DNA of 64,000 bases, taken from Schlesneria sp. (GTDB lineage: Bacteria; Planctomycetota; Planctomycetia; Planctomycetales; Planctomycetaceae). Of the stretch, positions 18,599 through 26,154 are shown piece after piece. The stretch lies in NCBI GenBank assembly GCA_028291515.1, contig JAQGHU010000063.1, positions 1 to 64,000 of the forward strand, read 5' to 3'. The notes under the pieces are model-generated. The model saw only the letters and a list, made by a program, of their open reading frames with translations. It did not search any database and was not told the origin of the DNA. A program made the translations under genes and the position numbers. The number at the start of each line of letters is the position of its first letter. The first letter of the stretch is position 1.

Positions 18599-18871
18599 AT
18601 GCCATTCAGTGATTCTCAGAAGAAGGCGTTTAAAGTCGCGCTTCAATCGAAGGGTTGGGTGTTGCGCGATAGCTTAATTCTGTCACCAAGTGGTGCCCTG
18701 TGGTTTGATGATTCGCATTTTGGAGATTGGAGTCCAATGCAGATGTACGAGATTTTCACTCAACGGGCTGAACGCATTGCAAAGGCGCAGCTGGGCGATT
18801 GGCAGGCATCGACTCGCGATAATCAGGACGCATCTCTGGCGGCAGCAGAAGTTGCTGGGAATTCAAATTAG
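18599..18871 (+). CDS. Small conserved-looking hypothetical protein (90 aa)
   Basis: 90 residues, soluble, no signal or membrane segment. AAGGAG lies 12 bases before the ATG. The sequence reads as a real protein: SDSQKKAFKVALQSKGW, then LILSPSGALWFD and a helix SPMQMYEIFTQRAERI. I recognise no named family; the aromatic/charged pattern suggests a small alpha/beta fold. It sits between a secreted oxidase-like gene and a short-chain dehydrogenase, with no clear operon partner. Confidence 0.65.
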   Translation: MPFSDSQKKAFKVALQSKGWVLRDSLILSPSGALWFDDSHFGDWSPMQMYEIFTQRAERIAKAQLGDWQASTRDNQDASLAAAEVAGNSN

Positions 18872-18929
18872 GATACCATCCCGATTCGATGCAGCGCGGT
18901 GACCAGTACCCAATTGATGGACTTCCCAA

Positions 18930-19622
18930 ATGCCGACTACTACTCAGGTGATCCTTGTCACCGGTGTCACTCGTGGATGTGGTCGCGCGATGGTGGAGCG
19001 ATTTATCGAGGCAGGCCACACAGTGGTCGGCTGCGGTCGGTCCGAGGCGATTGTTGCGGAAATGCGAACGGAATTCGGTGGCCCTCATCGCTTTGACGTG
19101 GTTGATGTTGCCGTTGACGATCAGGTGCAGACGTGGGCTCGGTCAGTCCTGGCAGCGCGCATTGTTCCTGATCTACTCGTCAACAACGCCGCGGTCATGA
19201 ATAACCCCGCACCCCTCTGGGAAATCACCGCGGCGGAGTTTCAGTCGTTGGTCAGCGTGAACATCATTGGCACGGCCAATGTGATCCGTCATTTTGTGCC
19301 GGCGATGGTCGAGCGGAAACGCGGGGTCATCGTGAACTTCAGTTCCGGCTGGGGTCGCTGCACGGCTCCGGAGGTGGCTCCCTACTGCGCGACGAAGTAT
19401 GCGATTGAGGGGCTGACTCTCGCGTTAGCCCAGGAGTTGCCTCGCGGGATGGCGGCTGTGCCGCTGAATCCGGGGATCATCAATACGGAGATGCTGCAGC
19501 AATGCTGGGCCAACGGAGCGGATGCTTATCCCACGCCAGAGCAGTGGAGCCAAGTTGCCGCGCCGTTTCTGCTTTCGCTTGGTGCGAAGGACAACGGCAA
19601 ATCGTTAAGCGTGCCGTCTTGA
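18930..19622 (+). CDS. Short-chain dehydrogenase/reductase (SDR)
   Basis: 230 residues, a classical SDR. NAD(P) loop VTGVTRGCGRAM (residues about 10-21), the NNAAV structural motif, FSSGWG with the active-site Ser, and YCATK with catalytic Tyr and Lys are in the expected order, followed by NPGIINTEM. An Arg at the second strand end (CGRSEA) suggests NADP(H) preference. Substrate cannot be inferred. The C-terminus is short for the family. It lies 58 bases downstream of the small hypothetical gene on the same strand. Confidence 0.88.
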   Translation: MPTTTQVILVTGVTRGCGRAMVERFIEAGHTVVGCGRSEAIVAEMRTEFGGPHRFDVVDVAVDDQVQTWARSVLAARIVPDLLVNNAAVMNNPAPLWEITAAEFQSLVSVNIIGTANVIRHFVPAMVERKRGVIVNFSSGWGRCTAPEVAPYCATKYAIEGLTLALAQELPRGMAAVPLNPGIINTEMLQQCWANGADAYPTPEQWSQVAAPFLLSLGAKDNGKSLSVPS

Positions 19623-19821
19623 TAGATCGTGCGCGGCCATATCAAAATGGTAGAGGTTCTTAACGCAAAGGCGCGAAGACGCAATGGAAGAGAAAGAGTG
19701 AGGCTTTTCTGAATTCCACCTTTGTGTCTCTGCGCCTTTGCGTTGAATCCCTCGCTGTGCGAAATCGCTAACAAGTACACAGATGGTCGATTCGGCCGAG
19801 TCAGGTGGAATTGTCGCCAAT

Positions 19822-19940
19822 TGTGGCGGCCTTTCAGGCCTTTGGGCTATTAAACAACTCAACCCAGGGCGGCGCTACGCGGCTGCGCCTCTCCACTCTG
19901 CCTTGGGCTGGTTTATCGCGGCCTTTCAGGCCTTTTCAGA
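19822..19940. repeat. Composite dispersed repeat (GGCCTTTCAGGCC type)
   Basis: Two direct units of GGCCTTTCAGGCCTTT (near 19828 and 19921) bracket CCCAGGGCGGCGC...GCCTTGGGCTGG. The same arrangement occurs near 14107-14170, and a shorter one near 34424-34503. Confidence 0.75.
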
Positions 19941-20048
19941 AAGGGAACTCAGGCTGATCACCGCATTGGCTGGACTGATAACTCGACAGCACCATTTTCT
20001 GGGGGCTCCCGTTGGTCGCCCCCAGGCACCCGGCATGTTTGTAGCTCC

Positions 20049-20077
20049 CTGGATTCCTGCCTGCGCGGGAATGACGG
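20049..20077. repeat. REP-like palindrome, second copy
   Basis: Differs from the copy at 82-110 by one base in the first arm (CCTGCC for CCCGCC), giving a hairpin GATTCCTGCCTGCGCGGGAAT. Lies 68 bases past the end of nusB. Confidence 0.75.
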
Positions 20078-20144
20078 AGAACTTCGAGACTTTGAAGACC
20101 CAATCTCTTGGCGAGATTGGCTACATGAAGAAGGGCTGATCGTC

Positions 20145-20582
20145 CTAGTCTTCGGTCTCGGTATCCGTCGCTTTCGTTCGCTTTTCGCGTGGGATCAGCC
20201 GGTCGAGGACCCCGTTGACGAAGGATGACGAATTCGCGCTGCCGAAACTCTTCGCCAGTTCCAGCGCTTCGTCGATCGCGACGCGCGGAGGCGTATCCGT
20301 GTAGAGCAACTCGAACGCTCCGAGTCGGAGTGCGTTTCGATCGGTGGGAGCCATTCGGCCGACAGTCCAATTCGCGGCGACTTCTTCGATCTTTTCGTCT
20401 ATCGCAACACGACTTTCCGTGACGCCAGCGAACAGACTCCAGGCAAATCGGCTCAGTTGTTCGTCCTTAAGGGCTTCCTGAATCTGTTCACGGATGATAT
20501 CGGGCGCGACATCCGGGTTCAGATCCTTTTGGAAAAGCATCTGCAGGGCGACTTCGCGAGCTTTGTGACGACGAGACGACAT
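20145..20582 (-). CDS. nusB: Transcription antitermination factor NusB
   Basis: 145 residues, all-helical RNA-binding protein that with NusE (S10) binds boxA in rRNA leaders. [17 protein letters not shown] is the diagnostic opening; later [24 protein letters not shown] and [17 protein letters not shown]...FVNGVLDRL match the family. The ATG at 20582 is chosen by that N-terminus although the frame extends 19 codons upstream. It follows ribH on the same strand, a pairing common in bacteria. The acidic/Thr C-terminal tail (KATDTETED) is lineage-specific. Confidence 0.93.
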   Translation of the reverse strand: MSSRRHKAREVALQMLFQKDLNPDVAPDIIREQIQEALKDEQLSRFAWSLFAGVTESRVAIDEKIEEVAANWTVGRMAPTDRNALRLGAFELLYTDTPPRVAIDEALELAKSFGSANSSSFVNGVLDRLIPREKRTKATDTETED

Positions 20583-20730
20583 TCCAACACGACTTTCAGC
20601 TTTTGATCCGATCGACCGATTTCGGGCGAGGACAAGCAAAATTGATCAAGGGCGGCCGATACGCAAGATATCGGCCAGCTAGTACTCTAATGTTTCGCGA
20701 AGGGCGGAGGAAAGAAAAGATCCGTTTTCC

Positions 20731-21210
20731 TCAAATGCCTTCGGCTTTCATCGATCGCAGCAAATTTGCCATCTCGATGGCCGCCAGCGTCGCTTCGTGA
20801 CCCTTGTTGCCCGCTTTTCCGCCGGCCCGGTCCAAGGCCTGATCCATGGTCTGACAGGTCAGCACGCCAAAAGTGACCGGAATTCCGCTGGAAATTGATG
20901 CTTGTAGAACACCCGCTGCCACCTGGTGATTGATGTACTCGTGATGAGTCGTCTCACCTTGTATGACCGCTCCCAGGCAAACGACCATCGTGAACTTACC
21001 GCTATGAGCCAGGCGATGCGCGGCCAGCGGCAGTTCGAAAGATCCGGGGACATGCACCACGGTGACGCGATCGGCTGCCAAGCCGTGCCGACGCAATGTT
21101 TCCAACGCGCCTGTCAGCAGGCGTTCGGTCACCAAGTCATTAAAACGAGAAACCACGATCGCCACGCGATCGTCTCCGGCCATCAACGAACCTTCCAGTA
21201 CCTTCGCCAT
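20731..21210 (-). CDS. ribH: 6,7-dimethyl-8-ribityllumazine synthase
   Basis: 159 residues. Makes the riboflavin precursor from 5-amino-6-ribitylaminouracil and dihydroxybutanone phosphate. VVSRFNDLVTERLL, VPGSFELPLAAHRLA, GAVIQGETTHHEYI and IPVTFGVLTCQTMDQALDRA are the family signatures; the histidine of the TTHHEY segment is the proton acceptor. The ATG at 21210 is favoured over an in-frame TTG at 21222. It is directly upstream of nusB. No FMN riboswitch was recognised. Confidence 0.95.
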   Translation of the reverse strand: MAKVLEGSLMAGDDRVAIVVSRFNDLVTERLLTGALETLRRHGLAADRVTVVHVPGSFELPLAAHRLAHSGKFTMVVCLGAVIQGETTHHEYINHQVAAGVLQASISSGIPVTFGVLTCQTMDQALDRAGGKAGNKGHEATLAAIEMANLLRSMKAEGI

Positions 21211-21413
21211 ATTTAATTTCAATCTCGAGTTGAGCCTGAGTTTTCGCTGGGCCTAGTGCCTGCGTCCCGACAGTCGAAGTTCGTAAGATTCCGGGGGTTC
21301 GGGCAATGCCCTCAACCCCGGCCACCCGACGTTTTATCAAACTGGGGGCTCGAAGACTCGACCCCAGCCACCCCATTTCACAACGAGAAACTCCCGTAGT
21401 TCCAACCACTGCA

Positions 21414-22883
21414 CTATCCCAAGTTCATGCTCAGCAGGAATTCTTCATTTGTTTTCGTACGTCGCATCCGATTGACCAGCAGTTCCATCGCTTCGACCGG
21501 ATTCATGTCATTGATGACTCGTCGCAAGATCCAGACTCGACGCAGTTCTTCTTCGGTCATCAGCAACTCTTCGCGGCGAGTTCCCGACTTGTTCACGTCG
21601 ATAGCTGGCCAGATTCGCTTTTCGACCATGCGACGATCGAGGTGCAGTTCGGTGTTACCCGTTCCCTTAAACTCTTCGAAGATGACGTCGTCCATCTTGC
21701 TGCCGGTGTCGACCAGCGCCGTCGCAACGATCGTCAGGCTGCCACCCTCTTCGACGTTACGGGCCGCGCCGAAGAATCGCTTGGGATGCTGCAGCGCACT
21801 GGCGTCGACGCCCCCTGTCAGAATCTTGCCCGAGTGTGGACATTCGGTGTTATAGGCGCGAGCGAGTCGTGTGATCGAATCGAGGAAGATCACGACGTGC
21901 TGGCCGTATTCGACCATCCGCTTGGCCTTCTCGATCACCATTTCGGCAACCTGAATGTGGCGACTGGGGGGCTCATCGAACGTGCTGCTGATGACTTCGC
22001 ACTGCTGACCTTTCACCTGACGTTCCATGTCGGTGACTTCTTCCGGACGCTCATCGATCAGTAGCACAATGACATAGACATCAGGATCGCCAGCCAGGAC
22101 CGCCTTGGCCATTTTCTGCAACAGGATCGTCTTACCAGCTCGCGGCGGCGAGACGATTAGTCCGCGCTGCCCCATCCCGATCGGAGCCACAATATCGACG
22201 ACGCGAGTGCTGAGTTCACCGGGATCACCACAGAGCTTCAGGCGGCGCGTGGGGTGCAGCGGAGTCAGATCGTCGAAGAAGACCTTTTCGGTCAACAGGT
22301 TAGGATCTTCGTTGTTGATCGCTTCAACGCGGAGCAGTGCGAAGTAACGTTCATTCTCTTTAGGCGGACGGATCTGTCCGGCGACTGTCGCTCCGGTTCG
22401 CAAGCCGAAGCGGCGAATCTGGCTGGGCGACACGTAGATGTCGTCCGGGCAGGGAAGATAGTGGTAGTCTGGACTGCGGAGGAAGCCGAATCCGTCCGGC
22501 AGGATTTCCAACGTCCCTTCGCCAAACATCAGACCATTCATCTTCGTCCTCTCTTTGAGGATCTTGAAGATCAGGTCTTGCTTCTTCAGGCCGGTATATT
22601 CAGTGATGTTTTCCTGCTTCGCCAGGACGATCAAATCTTTCATCGTCAGGCGTTGGAGTTCAGCGATGTGAATATCGGTGTCGCCGCGCTTGATCTCTTC
22701 GTACCGTCCATCGGCGACGAAGGCGGTATCGTCGTCTTCATCGTCGTTCGGCGGCGGAGCCGTCGCAGCAGCAGGCGGAGCGACCTCACGTGCAAACGAT
22801 GCCAGTGGCGGCGTTTCTTCAGGGACATCCCAACCTGCAGGCGTGGCGGGATTGTTACGCTGAATCGTGGGACGTGGTTTCAT
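21414..22883 (-). CDS. rho: Transcription termination factor Rho
   Basis: 489 residues, hexameric RNA helicase. An N-terminal acidic, Pro/Ala-rich extension (about residues 1-75, with DDEDDD) precedes the Rho N-domain ([13 protein letters not shown]), the cold-shock-like RNA-binding domain ([13 protein letters not shown]...[13 protein letters not shown]), and the ATPase: [11 protein letters not shown] (Walker A), [27 protein letters not shown] (Walker B). The region after Walker B carries [22 protein letters not shown], the Q/R loops. Low-complexity N-terminal extensions of Rho are known in several phyla and can change RNA binding. It ends well clear of ribH and is downstream of coaE. Confidence 0.95.
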   Translation of the reverse strand: MKPRPTIQRNNPATPAGWDVPEETPPLASFAREVAPPAAATAPPPNDDEDDDTAFVADGRYEEIKRGDTDIHIAELQRLTMKDLIVLAKQENITEYTGLKKQDLIFKILKERTKMNGLMFGEGTLEILPDGFGFLRSPDYHYLPCPDDIYVSPSQIRRFGLRTGATVAGQIRPPKENERYFALLRVEAINNEDPNLLTEKVFFDDLTPLHPTRRLKLCGDPGELSTRVVDIVAPIGMGQRGLIVSPPRAGKTILLQKMAKAVLAGDPDVYVIVLLIDERPEEVTDMERQVKGQQCEVISSTFDEPPSRHIQVAEMVIEKAKRMVEYGQHVVIFLDSITRLARAYNTECPHSGKILTGGVDASALQHPKRFFGAARNVEEGGSLTIVATALVDTGSKMDDVIFEEFKGTGNTELHLDRRMVEKRIWPAIDVNKSGTRREELLMTEEELRRVWILRRVINDMNPVEAMELLVNRMRRTKTNEEFLLSMNLG

Positions 22884-23142
22884 AGCTGGAACTCGGAATC
22901 AGGTAGCAGACGCTTGGTTCGGTGGTGACAAACTTCGCGATGGACAGCGACCGACGGTCGAATGCCCAATGGAGACGATAGGAAGAATCAGCGGATATCG
23001 ACGATCATTCAATGAGATTGAAATGGCAGACCCGCATCCATGCGGCATACGGAAGGCTTGTAGGATCAGGACGTGTCTTGCCCGAGGACAGAAACAAAGA
23101 TCGGGAAAACCAGCATCAGGGTGGGAGGAACTCAGATGAATT

Positions 23143-23862
23143 CTAGAACTGTTTTGACGAATTTGGCAACGGTTTGCAACAGATGCCCCAGCTTCTACAC
23201 AAAAAATCAAGCAACTCTTGTCCGCCATGCGAATCGTCTGATTCGTTCGATATGACCACATTACTAAGTCGCTTTTTCTCGACCAGTGGTAGCTGGCTAG
23301 ATTCGCGTCGCCTTAATTCTTCCTGAGACCAGCCGCTACGAGCCGCAACGCGACGCTGACGAACATTATCTGAAGCATCAACAAAGACAACTGCGTCACA
23401 TTGTCGCTGCCAACCAGCCTCCAACAGCACGGCTGCATCGAGTAAGACGGCTTCACGTCCATCAAGTTCCGCCTGATTGACCAATTCCACCACCCGAGTT
23501 TCAATCGCCGGATGAGAGATCCGCTCCAATTCTTGCCTGGCAATCAAGTGTTCAGGCGTGCTGCCGAAGACAACGCGAGCTAGGGCTCCGCGATTGACAT
23601 CACCGCTTTGATCAAAAACTCCGTCACCGAATTGTCGACGTAGTGCTGATTTTACCGGATCCAATTGCAGCGCGTCGTGCCCCAATTTGTCGGCGTCGAT
23701 CACCAGGACGTTCGCTCTGGCAGCAACCCACTTGGTGACAGCGCTTTTCCCAGAGCCGATGCCGCCAACAATCCCGATGACAGGAATTCGATGCTGCAAC
23801 GAATCAAAGGCCATAAGTTCGATCTTAGAAGAGAATCGATAGGGGACACTTGGTTCAGTCAT
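23143..23862 (-). CDS. coaE: Dephospho-CoA kinase
   Basis: 239 residues, last step of coenzyme A synthesis. P-loop GIVGGIGSGKSAV near residue 25-37, VIDADKLGHDAL for the acceptor site, and the CoA-binding lid region VNRGALARVVF and ISHPAIE are visible. The C-terminal 30 residues are longer and Cys/Ser-rich compared with the usual protein. Starts at 23862 (ATG), 23814 (ATG) or a TTG at 23892 with GGAGAGC before it are all possible; the core begins at about 23790. It is upstream of rho. Confidence 0.9.
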   Translation of the reverse strand: MTEPSVPYRFSSKIELMAFDSLQHRIPVIGIVGGIGSGKSAVTKWVAARANVLVIDADKLGHDALQLDPVKSALRRQFGDGVFDQSGDVNRGALARVVFGSTPEHLIARQELERISHPAIETRVVELVNQAELDGREAVLLDAAVLLEAGWQRQCDAVVFVDASDNVRQRRVAARSGWSQEELRRRESSQLPLVEKKRLSNVVISNESDDSHGGQELLDFLCRSWGICCKPLPNSSKQF

Positions 23863-23959
23863 CGTGATTGGCTTGCGGCCCCCTGTCAACAAGCTCTCCG
23901 GTCGTTAACATGGCACGGACAAGTCGATCGACAAGTCTCGCTCATGCAAAGGTCTTCGA

Positions 23960-24532
23960 ATGGTTTACCTGAACCGCATCTATACCAAGACTGGCGACGG
24001 CGGTGCGACTTCGCTGGGGGACGGCAATCGAGTCCTGAAGACGGACTTGAGAATCACCGCCTATGGCGGGGTCGACGAACTGAATTCGATCCTGGGAGTC
24101 ACGCTGGCCGCGGGACTGCCGGAGAGTATGTCGGCCATCCTCTTCCGGATCCAAAACGACCTGTTCGATCTGGGTGCCGACCTGTGCGTGCCAGAGTCCG
24201 ACACCCCACCCGAATTCCCTCCTTTACGAATCACAGCAGCGCAAGTCGAGCAGCTTGAACACTGGATTGACGCGGCCAACGAATGTTTGCAACCGCTGAC
24301 GAGCTTTATCCTGCCGGGTGGAAAACTGGCAGCAGCGCATCTGCATCTGGCCAGGACAGTCTGCCGGCGTGTTGAAATTGGAGTCTTGGCACTCGCCGCA
24401 CGCGATCAAATTAATCCAATGACTGTCATCTACCTGAACCGTCTTTCAGATTTGCTGTTCGTGCTGGCACGCGTCGCCAATGACGAGGGCCGCGGGGATA
24501 TCCTGTGGGTTCCGGGTGCCAATCGCGGCTGA
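23960..24532 (+). CDS. Cob(I)alamin adenosyltransferase, PduO type
   Basis: 190 residues. Transfers adenosyl from ATP to cob(I)alamin. The family's ATP-binding opening IYTKTGDGGATSLGDG lies at residues 7-22, followed by AYGGVDELNSILG and the closing YLNRLSDLLFVLARVAN, all highly typical. In planctomycetes this enzyme supports adenosylcobalamin-dependent enzymes; no corrin synthesis genes are nearby, so a salvage role is likely. It stands alone and runs toward the ECF sigma gene, with an inverted repeat between them. Confidence 0.93.
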   Translation: MVYLNRIYTKTGDGGATSLGDGNRVLKTDLRITAYGGVDELNSILGVTLAAGLPESMSAILFRIQNDLFDLGADLCVPESDTPPEFPPLRITAAQVEQLEHWIDAANECLQPLTSFILPGGKLAAAHLHLARTVCRRVEIGVLALAARDQINPMTVIYLNRLSDLLFVLARVANDEGRGDILWVPGANRG

Positions 24533-24544
24533 TTGGGGGTATTC

Positions 24545-24602
24545 GTAGGTTATGCTTCAGCATAACGGTTCGCAGAATGAGTTATGCTGAAGCATAACCT
24601 AC
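24545..24602. repeat. 22-bp perfect inverted repeat of self-palindromic units
   Basis: Arms 24545-24566 and 24581-24602 (core AGGTTATGCTTCAGCATAAC) are exact reverse complements 14 bases apart, and each arm contains its own palindrome TTATGCT..AGCATAA. A related unit is at about 7335-7352. It lies between two convergent genes and may act as a bidirectional transcription barrier, though the T-run is absent. Confidence 0.8.
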
Positions 24603-24625
24603 CCAATCCAGCTCTGACGGAGCTT

Positions 24626-25261
24626 CTACTCATCTCCAGCCAACTGGCTCCATTCGACATCGCGCAGTCGGGCAGTTGTTGCGGCGGCCTTCAGTTTCTG
24701 GATAACAAAGCTCTTGTGGTTCGCCACAGATTGCTCGCTGATCGAGAGTTTCTCGGCGACATCTTTGTTGGACCATCCGAGCACGAACAGGAGTTCGACG
24801 CATTTCAATCGCTCGAACTCGCCGCGGCTGTACCAGGATTGGACTAGGCCGCGCATGCATTCTCCGAGCACTCGTTCGATGACCGTATTGCGTTCGGCGC
24901 TGCGAGCCAGACTGGAAGCCTTGCGATCCCGGCCAGCAGGCTCCGGGGTTTCTCCTGATTCGGTCGGCAGAAAAAGCGACAGGGCCGGGCGACGGCCGGT
25001 GCGCCGCAGCGCATCGGTCAATTTATGAGCGGCGATTGCGAACAGGAATGATTCGAGCGGAGTCTGCTCATCATAATTGGGGAGCGAAGTCAGAAACCCG
25101 AGAAACGTCTCTTGAACAATATCCTGAGCGGTGTTGTGATCTGATAGTCGGACTTCGACGAAAGCCTGTAACCGACCTTCGTAGCGGCGAATCAACGATT
25201 CCCACGCGGCGGCCTCACCGTGGCGGACACCAACCAGAAGTTGGCTATCACTGACATTCAT
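24626..25261 (-). CDS. ECF-family RNA polymerase sigma factor
   Basis: 211 residues. Region 2: GEAAAWESLIRRYEGRLQAFV and DIVQETFLGFLTSLP with a basic/aromatic promoter-melting stretch; region 4: LLFVLGWSNKDVAEKLSISEQSVANHKSFVIQKLK, a helix-turn-helix. Between them a Pro/Ser-rich linker is longer than in typical ECF factors. The ATG at 25261 overlaps the TGA of the preceding membrane-protein gene (ATGA), so translation is probably coupled. No anti-sigma factor is encoded; instead the operon has a membrane protein and a Ser/Thr kinase, as in the kinase-linked ECF groups known from planctomycetes. Confidence 0.9.
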   Translation of the reverse strand: MNVSDSQLLVGVRHGEAAAWESLIRRYEGRLQAFVEVRLSDHNTAQDIVQETFLGFLTSLPNYDEQTPLESFLFAIAAHKLTDALRRTGRRPALSLFLPTESGETPEPAGRDRKASSLARSAERNTVIERVLGECMRGLVQSWYSRGEFERLKCVELLFVLGWSNKDVAEKLSISEQSVANHKSFVIQKLKAAATTARLRDVEWSQLAGDE

Positions 25262-26154
25262 CACAACCATCGCTCAAAGGCGAATCGAATTGCCAAGCCA
25301 CAGGCCGCGACGGCAGCTAAGCTGCCCACAGCGAGGCCAAGTCGTCGAGTTCCATGCGTCAGGACATCCAATCGACGATAGATCGCGATCAGACTGGCGG
25401 CCAGAACCAGCGATGATGCCACAATGCCGACTCGACGGATGCGGTGGACAGTGATTCCTTGGCGCCACTCTGGAAGGAACTCGGTTCTCACTTCGGGAGA
25501 GAGTTCTGTCTGCCACCACACGCGATACATCGGATGGACGAAGTTACCAAAGTCGTGATCGGCCGCTTCAACATAACGCTGCTTGACCATGAAGCGCTTG
25601 ATCGCGTCTTCCGTCGGAGCCCAATTCCTAGGACGCTCTGTTCCCGGGCGTAGTTTCTGCAGATCTTTCATCAATAATTCCGAGGCCTCGGCAAACAACT
25701 GCTGTTCAGCCTCAGCTTGAGTCGTGTACTGCTGACTCGCCAGCACGATACGTTCAGAGGTCCCGTCGCCAACGTTTTGCTGGTCAACCCATTTCGGACG
25801 CTGCGTCAACGTCTTGGCGCTGGCAAGCTTTGTTCGACTATCGTCAGAGCGGGGTACGACTGCTTTGGTAACCACAGGAATTTGGTAGCTGAGAGGAGCC
25901 GTGACCGTTCGCGATCGATTCTCTTCACGACTGATTGCCGTATGTTGGAAGGCCGACATTCCCGCGAAGGTGGCAATGACCACTGCCGGTGCGGACAGCC
26001 ACCCGAGTTCGTTGATGAATCGCGGCACAGAGCCGACGGGATTGTTGACTCCGAATCGGCGGCGATAAGCAACACCAACGATTGCCCCCAAGGTCAATGT
26101 GATCAGCAGAAGGGACATCATGGCCCAGTTGGGAGCGATGGAGACGGTGTTCAT
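25261..26154 (-). CDS. Membrane protein between kinase and sigma genes
   Basis: 297 residues with membrane spans near 12-31, 51-69, 246-264 and 272-291, so both ends face the membrane and the middle (about 75-240) forms one large domain. The middle is Arg/Glu-rich with WVDQQNVGDGTSERIVLASQQ and a conserved-looking NFVHPMYRVWWQTELSPE segment. No recognised family. Immediately follows the kinase gene (single-base spacing) and overlaps the sigma factor by 4 bases, so it is likely the signal-sensing or sigma-retaining part of the system. Its function is inferred from position only. Confidence 0.8.
   Translation of the reverse strand: MNTVSIAPNWAMMSLLLITLTLGAIVGVAYRRRFGVNNPVGSVPRFINELGWLSAPAVVIATFAGMSAFQHTAISREENRSRTVTAPLSYQIPVVTKAVVPRSDDSRTKLASAKTLTQRPKWVDQQNVGDGTSERIVLASQQYTTQAEAEQQLFAEASELLMKDLQKLRPGTERPRNWAPTEDAIKRFMVKQRYVEAADHDFGNFVHPMYRVWWQTELSPEVRTEFLPEWRQGITVHRIRRVGIVASSLVLAASLIAIYRRLDVLTHGTRRLGLAVGSLAAVAACGLAIRFAFERWL

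Larger units (their letters stand above)
19623..20144. other. Intergenic, three dispersed repeats
   Basis: Contains an inverted pair AACGCAAAGGCGCGAAGACG (19661-) and its complement near 19732-19745 (TGCGCCTTTGCGTT), a composite GGCCTTTCAGGCC / CCCAGGGC repeat (19822-19940), and a REP-like palindrome (20049-20077). No gene seen. Confidence 0.65.
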
